NCBI GenBank assembly: GCA_004114245.1
Contig: QZWS01000130.1
Span: 1-23,276, forward strand
DNA: 23,276 nt
Origin: Zoopage sp. CT-All
Taxonomy: Eukaryota > Zoopagomycota > Zoopagomycetes > Zoopagales > Zoopagaceae
Reading direction: 5' to 3'
Shown piece by piece: positions 1-9,037 of the stretch (position 1 is the first letter of the stretch; every line of letters begins with the position of its first letter). The position numbers were made by a program, and so were the translations under genes. The notes beneath the pieces are model-generated. The model saw only the letters and a program-made list of their open reading frames with translations. It was not told the origin of the DNA and searched no databases.

Positions 1-55
1 TGGGCACTGACGGTATCCGCTCTGTTTGCTGGAAGGTACCTGCCCCGCGTTGTCG
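1..55. repeat. Left-edge arm of an exact 55-bp inverted repeat
   Basis: These 55 bases are identical to the reverse complement of 1284-1338, which spans the end of exon 2 and start of intron 2 of the TBC1D5-like gene. The identity stops abruptly at 55/56 and includes intron sequence, so it is either very recent or an assembly fold-back at a contig end. Confidence 0.95.
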
Positions 56-1636
56 ATTTTCTCCAGTTGATGAAAAATCTTGAACGACCATTCGATGACT
101 GGTGTTTGCTTTCCGGTAGGTTGCTGGGGGATTTTTTTAAATTCACCAAGCAATAGTTACTGGTTAGTGTTGGCCACCCACTGATATGGTTGGAAGACTT
201 ATTGGAGTCGAGTTCTGAACTCGCACTAACTTACCTCTGGGGTCTCTGATCTACCAAAGAGCTGGGTTTGAGGTACGTTCGTTGGCTGTTCATGTACATC
301 AAAACCAGGGCTAATAGTAAGCTTTTGCTTTCCATCCAGTCTATTCCACAAATCAGGCGTAGCCTTGACTTTCGTAAACGCACCTTGGATTTTCTGCCTG
401 GGAAGCCTTCTTCGCTGAACTCGTACCAGGGCTTGGCCCGAGACATCAAACTTGAAAACAAGGCAAAGGTATCGTGCTCGATATAAGTCGAGTCCAGCAC
501 GCTCTTGATCACCTCCAGCGTCGCGTCCCTAAGTGCCATCGTTCACAAACGTAAAGCTCAATAAGTGCAGAATAAAAGCAGCCGGTCATGAAAAGATGGG
601 TGACATACGGCACTTACGATGTCATCGTAGGTTCGGAATGGATATCGAGACTCTCGGAAGATACAACCCATAGAACATGTGCCAGCAGCTCGTGCATTCC
701 CTGACGATAGGACACGTCGTGGTTGATCTTACAGTATATAAACAGAATGTCGCTCAATTGCTCCTGAACTCGTTCAGACCGGAAGTAGTCATTGTCTGGT
801 AGTCTATTTCACAAGGCGAACAAAAAAAAAAAAAAAAAAAAGTCGGGGTCAAGATTCAGCATAGCTGCCCTTCCTCCCCTCCCATGACGATCTTTTTACA
901 TCCCCTTTAACAGAAGGTGCACATGGACTCACGTTCGCTCCACATCCTGCTTGATAATCTTCTTGAGTTCTGAATCAACAAAGAACTGCTGCCAGGGGCT
1001 GTCCTCTGCCAGACTCAATGGGTTGTTCACCTCTAGGTCCGGCTCTGAACCTTCCTCGCTCCCGATAGCTCGAATATACTGTTTTCGAAGTTGTATGTAC
1101 CGCTCACGCTCTTTGTTCATAGCAGACGGCCATGTGGAAAGTTCGAGTGAAGGCAGACATGATAAGTACACCTAGGCAGACAAATGCGAGAAACACATGT
1201 GAGAAACTAAGCTCTTTACCACATATTGAAAAAAAAAGCCTTTTGAAGCAAAAGTCATTCAAAGTAGCTAGTCAAGGAAAGGACGACAACGCGGGGCAGG
1301 TACCTTCCAGCAAACAGAGCGGATACCGTCAGTGCCCAGGTTGGAGTGCTGTGACAGCGCTCGCGCTTTGAGCGACGCTAGGGTCAGACTGGGATCCTCA
1401 AAGACCTCGGTCCATTTCTCTCTAGGCGAGTGGAAGACAGCATGGCAGAAAAGATGGAGCCACAGAAAAGGAGAGCAGTGAGGATCACGGAGCAACCGTT
1501 GGGTGATGGAGGTGCCTGAGCAGTTTGACCATGCTGGCTGCCCACTGCTACGCCTATTTTCGTGTGCCTGTGCCTATGCCCAAGCCCATGCCCATGCCCA
1601 GTCCATGGCGTACCTTGCTCCTTTGAGGGTGTTCAT
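1..1636 (-). CDS. TBC1D5-like Rab GTPase-activating protein, 3' end missing
   Basis: Six exons are supported: 1636-1614, 1421-1304, 1171-933, 803-618, 528-384, 327-235, then 123 to the edge; all introns are GT-AG and keep phase. The first 23-nt exon (MNTLKGA) is inferred from the only ATG plus donor that fits the phase. The protein reads as a TBC domain of the TBC1D5 type: a VNNPLS motif near residue 95, the arginine-finger motif IKQDVER (residues 120-126, R126) and the glutamine-finger motif YRQG (159-162), both intact, so GAP activity is expected. The family stimulates GTP hydrolysis by Rab proteins (TBC1D5 acts on Rab7 with retromer); the substrate here is inference. About 310 codons are visible; the last 18 codons lie in an inverted duplicate of the gene's own exon/intron sequence and are probably not genuine. 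The acceptor of the exon at 327 could also be at 321. Family assignment is firm, the extreme N-terminus less so. Confidence 0.85.
822..841. repeat. A20 homopolymer in an intron
   Basis: An uninterrupted run of 20 A on the plus strand. On the sense (minus) strand it is a T20 tract upstream of the acceptor at 804, within the 129-nt intron 3 of the TBC1D5-like gene, and may act as its polypyrimidine tract. Its length is likely to be unstable and error-prone. Confidence 0.9.
1284..1338. repeat. Internal arm of the 55-bp inverted repeat
   Basis: This is the native copy: it encodes the residues GTDGIRSVCWK of the TBC domain and carries the splice donor GTACCT at 1303. Its inverted twin occupies the first 55 bases of the window. 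Confidence 0.95.
1561..1605. repeat. Degenerate CCCATG hexamer repeats in intron 1
   Basis: A run of CCCATG-like hexamers (TGTGCC, TATGCC, CAAGCC, CATGCC, CATGCC) lies in the first intron of the TBC1D5-like gene. It is imperfect, simple-sequence in nature, with no evident function. Confidence 0.6.
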
Positions 1637-2095
1637 TCAATCAGCCGATGTGGGTGAGCAAGTAGATACAGGTATGAGGAGTGAGAGGAAGGGGACAGCG
1701 AGTGCAAGGAGACAGGCAGTGAAGGAGAAGTGTGAACGGTGCAGACGTCGAGGTGGTCTGCAGGGCAGAAATGGGCAAATGGGGGTTGTGCGCGGGTTGT
1801 GTCGAGAGAGAGAGTCTGGGAAAAGAAAAAGGGCGAGAGAGAGCGGGGGAACGCATAGCTGTGGAAAAAAGGAACCTGACCAATAGCCACGCGATTGTGC
1901 CACCATTCCACCAAACTTGAAATGCTGCTGCTCCATACTATCAATAATAAGTGGGTGTCGAGCGACTACACTATTACGGCGCGTCAGGACGCGTGTGGGG
2001 CTATGTACAGGGTGCTTATCTACAGGATCATCCTCCGCACGGTTGCCCACAATGTGCGCAAGGAGTGATCAATAATATAAAACATAAAAACGAGC
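1637..2095 (-). promoter_or_regulatory. Intergenic region: promoter of the TBC1D5-like gene and 3' end of the chitin-synthase-like gene
   Basis: No gene was found in these 459 bases. Roughly 1676-1860 is purine-rich on the plus strand, hence CT-rich on the sense strand, a common fungal core-promoter feature upstream of the start codon. A CCAAT sequence at 1880-1884 lies about 245 bp upstream of the ATG at 1636 (inverted relative to the gene). No canonical AATAAA was seen just after the upstream gene's stop at 2096. Long open frames here are low-complexity shadows of the purine tract. Confidence 0.45.
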
Positions 2096-5000
2096 CTAGA
2101 GTTCGTTTTGAAGGTGCGGTTCACTCGTCGTCTTGGATGAGTGTATGCTATGCCACTGCGCCAAGTATCGTAGCCTGCGACTGCCGTTGGCGCTGCTTGT
2201 TGCGCTCGTCTGCAGCATCTGATCTGTGTCTGTGTCTTGGTCAACAAGCGGCGCCTCCACAGGGGGCTCAGAACTGTCGTCGAACGAGCCTGATGCCAGC
2301 CAGGGTTCGGTTTCTGTAACATAAAAATACAATCCAGTGAGTACCGAGAACATGTCTGAGCAGAGGCGCTTCGCAAGTGCATCCGAAACGTATAACTTAC
2401 TGTCAAAGTGCAAGAATGCATATACAGGCACAAAGACGTATCGGAGGGGAATAGTGACGAGAAAAAGAATAAATCCCGCGAGATTCGCTGCTGGACCTTG
2501 AAATCCAAGGAGAAGGCCCAAGAGCGGTTGCAGCACCAACACAGACAGCGCAAACGCGAGTGCCAGAATCGTTGGCAAGGAAAACAAGGCACCTACTCCC
2601 GTAACAGCCCCTACAGCCACAAGGACAGTCATCGCCCACGCCAGGACAACGATAACAGGCGAAAGTACAATGCTCAACCACTCGAGAAAGACCAAAACGT
2701 AGACCAAGACGCCTCGTGTCGCACGAGGTTGTGCTGACCGCAAGTGTTCCCATAAAGCGTGGAATCGACCGATGGCGGCTCGGGTCTGTTGGCGAAGATA
2801 TGTCGAAAAAGTGACCGTGGCTCTTGTGTGGTAGATGGCATCAGGTAGGTACACTACTCTCCTGCTGGGAAGTGCTCTGCCGAGGAGGCCTGTCAAAAAC
2901 CGATCCTCGGTGCCATCAACGAGCATGCTTCGCTCGTGTAGCGTGCGGGTCTTGACGGCAGTAAACGCCGAGACGACGTCCGGATGGATCAGGATCGGAA
3001 TGAACCGCTGATGACTCTCTTTGCCAACTGGTTCTAATGAGCTGGCGAGTTTGTCGCCAGCATCGTCACTATCCACATCTTGTCGAAGTCCAGCCTTGAA
3101 CTCGCCTTCATCCGAGCCATGTTCCACTGCGCTCTCCATGTGGACACTAGAATCATCGCCTGAGCAGCGTTCCATCACACTGACCCCAGGCCTGCGTTCA
3201 CTTTCCGATCGCGTCACCTTGATACGATACAGAGAAAATCCGCTCGGCAGACAGTCCACTGCGCCGATCAACGATTCGAATGCCACACTGAACTGCAGAG
3301 CAAGGTGGCTCTCATAGTCCTGAACCCGCGTCAGCCAGGTGTCGAGACTGTTTGATATCCGTCGCTTGGCACAGACACCCACGATCCTCTCGTTGTTGCG
3401 CAAGGCAGCGACCATTCGAAAGATGCTCTGCTCTTCACACTCGCTCCCGACTGCCGCCATGAGCATCAAATCAAAGTGCTCTGGCCCGTGTCCCAAAACT
3501 GCCCTGGTCTTTTCAAAGAGCGAGTACTCAAAGGCCGTGACAGGCTCATTGAAGCAAATGCGGTGTAGCCAGCGCAGCACAAGTCTCTTCTTTGACCAAC
3601 TACTATAGTCTTCCTGCGACGAGCGACGGCGGGAGGTGGGGAGGCTGATAACGACATACGGTACTCGATGAGTCTCCACCTGGTAAAACCCTGAATATAT
3701 CGCGGAGACGCCGTCTGGAACTGTGTCTGCCTGCTGCAAATTACAAACAGCTAAAGACTCGACATCCTGCTCAATGTCCGCTGCTCCTGCTGTACCCTTT
3801 TCATCTAGAGCTAATACAGATGCAGCTGTCACCGACTGATCCATGAGCCGCACACAGGATTGTGCTCCCTGACCGGTGCCTCCCGGAAGGTGCTCTGCAG
3901 CCTCGTCTGCCACCACGAGCAAAAGCGTTCTGCCCGATCGATTGGCCAAGACTAGCGAGTCCAAAGTCGCCTTGATCTGCTGCTCCTGATCGGTCGCTCG
4001 ACAAGTAACAAACATGAGAACTGGATTGTCACCGTTGGTTTCGCCATTGATATTAGTCCCAAGATATCCCTTCTCAGTGCGGGTGATGGGGCGAAGGAAC
4101 ATCCAGCGATACACCAGCGCTGACACCAGACGCATAAAGCTAATCAGTAGTAGAACAGATAGCGCCAGCGTGTTGATCACAATAGATGCCAAGCAGCCGT
4201 TGGTTTGTCCAGAGAGAACACCGACTTTGAACGCTCCTTGAAGACAATGGGCCAGAATTCGGTGATCGGGCTGCCTCCGGATGGCTATGGTCGCGTCCTT
4301 GCCCACCAGACTTCTGATCCAGACCATCTTGTCCTTTTCCTCCGCGCTGGCGATGTTGCTTATGTTCTGGGCCAGATAGTTGGTGACATCGAGAACGGTA
4401 CCGTCATACACAAAGAGTTGTCGTTCAAGAGCGCCATTCCGAACATCATCCCAATCGTACACTATCCTGATATCGCTCCTTGCAAATCGCCGCATCACGC
4501 CCTCAGGTGCCGGGGTGCTGTGACAATGGTTGAAATCGCCGCGTACCAACGAGCACTTTCCAAAGCCATTCGCCAAACCAAACAGTTGACACGTAGGGTT
4601 TAGATCCGCTGGAGGGAACAGAAATGAAATGTCGTCGCCGTAGTTTGCTGACAGAAAAGCATCCAGTGCCGCCCAGGTGACATTGTATCCAGACATCGAC
4701 GGATGAAAGCCTTCCAAGAAGAGTCCTCTGACATCGTATATCACGCCCTGAATCGTGCAAAGTCCTCCTTGTTCATTCGCGTTGATGGCCGAGTCTCCGT
4801 ATTGTGCCTTGAAGTCAGCGGGCTTGATGGATTGGACAGAGCGAGGTCGGCAAGTTATCAGCGCTAGTCCAAAGGCTAGGAAACCAAGCGCCACCGACAG
4901 TACTATAATCATGATACATAGAGCAACCTTCTCCCTCCAGTCCTGCCGCCGGTCTTTGCTCCATGACTTTGGAAACATCCTTGATGGACAACAAAGGGTG

Positions 5001-7158
5001 GTACACTGGGAGAAGACGAGCCAAGCATAGTTTCTTGACCGTTCCTTGAATCGCCTTCGACGAATGATCCGCCTATTGAGATGCTTTTCCATGTCATGCT
5101 GTTTTTCGCGTTCTGAGCGGCTTTTGCTAGGAGGTCCCTGTAGGCAAATATCGGTGACGGAGGTCGCGTTCGCATGGACAAGAATGGAACTCGTGGCATG
5201 AGGATGAATTTCAAGCCGGTAGTCGATCTCTGCTGCTCCATATCGTGGAATGATACCGCTTCGATGTACAGTGTATGTCTGCGTTGAGGGTGTGAGTTCT
5301 GCCAAGGTCTTGGAGGTTGTTTGTTGAGACTGCTCGTTAGAACTAGCGTGAGCAACACCTACCGCGTCATTCATAGGAGCTACTGGCGAGGGTCGCTCTG
5401 GTACCGATCGTTCTGCTGCTGGTGACACTACATCATCTGCATTCGCCAACATTGAGGAAGGATTACTTCGCTCGGCTAACAGGGCGGGAGGCATAGTTGC
5501 GTCGGTAGCCGACGGCAGAGGAGAAACAGGCTCGTCCAAAGAAAGTTTAGGTTGAATAGGGGCAACGTTGATCGAGCGCGGGCGGCGCCCCTTGGGTGCA
5601 GGAGCCAGGCGCGAGGATAAGGCGGATTGTCGTGAGATGGTGCTGTTATGCGCCGAGAAGGACCTTCGCGGGCGATAATGGTCCTCCTCTTGAGCCTCTT
5701 CGGGGACGGAGGGCAGCGAGGGTGCTGGAGAGTGTGTGCGTCGCGAGGGCGATCTTGGCACGGCAGGAAGAATCTGCTGAATCAGGGTCATTGAGCTGAT
5801 ACCGGATCCTGAGCCAGTGCCCGAGACTGTCCCTGAGGACGACGTCGACAGGTTGATGTCCCTAGCAAGGAATTTCGAGATATAGGACGCGATGGACTTG
5901 TGGCCCGCGTCCCAGGACAAACTACGCGCGTTCTTTCCGTTCGCAGTCCTGATGTGGGGATCTGCTCCATGGGCTAACAGCAGCTTGCATGCCTCAAGCT
6001 TGCCCGCGTAGGCCGCCAGCATCAGTGAGGACCAGCCATACTGATCCAGGGTGTTGAGCGAGGCGCCTTGCTCAATGAGCTCAGCCATGACATCGACATG
6101 GCCAGCGTAGGATGCAAGGAGCAGTGCGGACTTTAAAGTGTTGTCCTGCTGATTGACGTCTGCATGGCCAACGGCGATGAGCAGGCGGCAGATGGAGACA
6201 AAGCCGTTGTATGACGCGATGATGAGCGGGGTGATTGATTCCTGTTTGGCATGGAGGAGTACGAGCGAATGTATGGATTGTACGGATGCACAGATACGTA
6301 TCACAAGGCGAAGAGCCGTCAGGGACAGAAGGGGCAGGGGGACCAAAAAGACCAGCGGGACAGGGGTTCAAGGAGCACAAATAAATACATTAACAAACTG
6401 GTTAGTGCGCTTTTCAATTATACAACAGCTGCGTTTTTGGCACCATAGAGCGAAGGCTGTTTCTCACTGCGGAACACTCAGGGGTGGGTCATCTTACCTC
6501 GTTGCCCAGCATGGCGGATGCGCCAGCATGCAGCAGAAGCTGGACACACTCTGTCGAGCCAGCCGCTGCGGCCTGGTACAGCGCCGTCTCGCCCTCGTCA
6601 TCTGGGCAAGCGACCATCGAGGATAGTCGCGAAAGCCAAAGAGGGGTTGCAGGAATAAAAAGGAAAAAAAAAAGGCCTCGTTGCAGATGAGTGATACAAT
6701 CATTCCTCCTTGAGCAACAATTCAATGCATAGTCCCCTTGCTCGCTTGAAAGTATCAATTCTCGAACGACCAGCGTGATCGCCTTTTTTTTTGAAAACGG
6801 AGTGCTCATTACCTTGCATATCAACATCGATCGACGGCAGAGCCAAGAGATATCGAAGCACACGGTGCTTGTTCTCTGTGCCTGCCACCATGAGCATCGT
6901 CTTGCCCTCTCTGTCACGTATTTTGTTGGGGTCCAGAGAGAGGCTGGTGAGGACATGGTCCAGGTGCTCAGTGTTCTGGACCAGCACTGCATGGAAGAGT
7001 GACCGCACCACCCCTGCCACCGAGTAGCGCCGCGTGGAGGGAATAGGGGTGATGGTTGCAGCCGTGGTGGTGGTGGAACTGGATGTCTCCAGGAACGAGG
7101 ACTCGTCCAGATCCGAGCTGGCACTGTTCTCATGGCCGTGGAAACCGTTGGTCTCCAT
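2096..7158 (-). CDS. Ankyrin-repeat / cytochrome-b5-like / chitin synthase family protein, probable pseudoenzyme
   Basis: Four exons: 7158-6813, 6601-6498, 6241-2401, 2313-2096; 1502 residues. Order: about six ankyrin repeats (40-277, e.g. GETALYQAAAAGSTECVQLL); a Ser/Pro-rich linker (280-550); a membrane segment (588-612); a cytochrome-b5-like region (627-825); a second membrane segment (830-860); a division-2 (class IV/V/VII) chitin synthase domain from about 890; several C-terminal membrane segments (1320-1420); an FLHFDKTEPW end resembling the family's FWHFDDFSWG. The catalytic signature is eroded. The DADT metal site reads as MAAVGSE (about 1078-1084), LPGCF reads LPSGF, and QRRRW reads QQTRAA (about 1301); only the ED of GEDR remains (TEDRF, about 1262). 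Active chitin synthases polymerise UDP-GlcNAc at the plasma membrane; this one probably cannot, and may scaffold or regulate other synthases (inference). The last 87-nt intron is in frame and stop-free, so it could be retained. Family call is firm; loss of activity is inferred from motifs. Confidence 0.88.
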
Positions 7159-7742
7159 GACAGCGGTGGCCGCTCTATCGGCGTATATGTAATTCCCGTT
7201 GCGTTTTTGGCGTGTGTGTGTGGAGTACGCGGCTGTCGAGCAATGTACTTTTCTTCAAGAAGCAGCAATATGGCGCAGAAGCAATGCGTGGAGGAGCTGG
7301 CTTGAGGTTGTGTACAGGAGCGAATGGATATACGGTTGGCAAAAAAGGGATTTTTTTTTTTTGGCTCGAAACAAGAACGTTGAGCAACAACCCTTGAGGA
7401 CCGAATCTGAGAAATAGATGAGTGTTGGGGTCTCACAGATGGTCGATGACGGAAAACAAGGTACGAGCGAGCAAAGGACGTCTGAAAGACACGATTTGTG
7501 AGCCAGGTCGCACCACTGCGAATGTAGGTAACAGCAACAAAGGTCAGGAACTGTGTTGTCAACAACCCAAACAGGATGAGGATGCAAGGAAGGAAGAGTG
7601 AAGGGGACAGATAGGAAGAGAGAAAGAGTGAGAGAGAAAAAAGTAGTTGGGGGTCAGGTTGCTGTTGCTGTGGTAGAGAAGAAAGAGTTTAGAAAAGGCA
7701 AACCTGCGGGTGCGAGGCAGATCAAGTTCCGATCATTCGCCA

Positions 7743-7754
7743 AGCGCATGCGCT
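7743..7754. promoter_or_regulatory. Perfect palindrome AGCGCATGCGCT
   Basis: A 12-bp perfect palindrome containing GCGCATGCGC, about 585 bp upstream of the chitin-synthase-like ATG and between the GA-rich and CT-rich tracts. It resembles the metazoan NRF-1 site; whether a fungal factor binds it is unknown. Confidence 0.35.
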
Positions 7755-8934
7755 ACACTCGAGCTCGCAACCCCCAGCTTTGAGAACAGAACAAAACAAT
7801 AAAAAAAGGACCAGAGAAACACACCCACCGGTGTTCTGTTCATGCCCCTTCCTTCCTGTCCGTCTCACTCCCTCTTTCTCTCGCACTCTTTTTTAGTTCT
7901 CTCGGTCGCGTTCCCTCGTCGTCTCTTTACCCCCCTCCTTCCTCATGTACGTCGCTCAGTCAGAGGGTCCACAATATGCTTCTCCCTCGGCCTCCCTCTT
8001 TGTGTGTCTATTGTGTACCGTATGTGTATATGTTTACATACGCGAACGTATTCATTGCTACGTTAGAGTAAAGAGTGTGCTGTCATGCGATTTCCTGTTC
8101 CTGAAAAAAAAAACACTCTCTTCCTCTGACTCGTCTATCTTGCTCGTGCCCCTCTTTTCCTCTCCATCCCCTCCTTGGGTTGTGTAGCCGAGGTGCCTTT
8201 TCGTGCGTTTATCACTCTTTAAAGCTTTTTACAGAGTACTGCACTGCACTTGCTGTTGACTTTTTGAATATTCCAACATGCGCTGGTTGTAGAGTACCAC
8301 CACATCCCAATGTGTATATACCCTCTGTGGCGACCCCTCTTGGGGGCAAAATGCGAGTGTGTGGCAGCATGGGGGTATCGGAAAATAGGAGTCAGGGAAG
8401 CGACCAAGAGCACGCCTCCTTTACACCACACTTCTTTTCGTAATTTTTTTTCTCACCGACTGTCCATGTATGTACACCGCCGTCCAAAGGGTTACGACCA
8501 CGGGTCGTCGCGCGTTTTATTCTATCCAAAAGAGTCGAGCTGTGTCATACTACCTCATGCCAATAGGTCCCCTCCTTGCTTCATGTTGTTTAGGTTTTTT
8601 TTTGCACGCACCAACAGCCGCTCCTTCTATTTGGTTCGGAGGATAGGGGCATTTTTTTTTCTTTCTTTCTACTTTTTCATGAATCACTGAACAGCATGAA
8701 CTAGCGCTGCACACATTAGGGATCACCAGGGTTGTACAGATATTTTATTTTTATTTTTATGCTGCTGCAGCTCACAAGCTACTCATGCGCTCCACGCCAA
8801 AAAAAAAAAAATGCACCTCTGCGCGTCACCTCGACATTGTGAGCTGGACCTGATCAGATGAAAGGGCAGATCGGGTAACAAAACATGTCCAACGCCCATT
8901 TACATAAGCCAAGGACCATGGAAACACAAGGTGA

Positions 8935-8940
8935 TTTATT
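8935..8940 (-). terminator. Polyadenylation signal AATAAA of the MCM-binding protein gene
   Basis: AATAAA on the minus strand about 100 bp past the stop codon at 9038-9040, in the expected orientation and range for a 3' UTR. Confidence 0.5.
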
Positions 8941-9037
8941 TTAGACCCAGCATAGCAGAACGGAGTCTGTTAGGGCGATCGGGGAGGGCAGAGGGGCAAA
9001 GAGGCAGAGAGGCACAGCACTACGAAATCCGTGTTTG

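Larger units (their letters stand above)
7159..9037. other. Gene-free intergenic region of 1.9 kb
   Basis: No convincing coding sequence on either strand. It holds the upstream region of the chitin-synthase-like gene (purine-rich on plus at 7586-7645, CT-rich in sense), a perfect 12-bp palindrome at 7743-7754, then a plus-strand pyrimidine-rich stretch at 7840-7945 and 8100-8175, many homopolymer A/T runs, and the 3' UTR of the MCM-binding protein gene next to 9038. The switch from GA-rich to CT-rich on one strand suggests a bidirectional promoter, but no plus-strand protein was recognised. Confidence 0.5.

Noticed and set aside
1503-2050. Several overlapping open frames of 80-137 codons on both strands
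   Set aside because: They come from a purine-rich, low-complexity tract upstream of the TBC1D5-like gene, have biased composition and match no family I know.
2096-6346. Single-exon reading of the chitin-synthase-like gene starting at an ATG at 6346
   Set aside because: That start discards the first ankyrin repeats; the exons at 7158-6813 and 6601-6498 splice in phase and continue the repeat array, so the residues before the acceptor at 6241 are intronic.
7842-8690. Plus-strand open frames of 74-126 codons
   Set aside because: They are Phe/Ser/Cys-rich translations of CT-rich sequence with homopolymers, no family signal and no plausible splicing.
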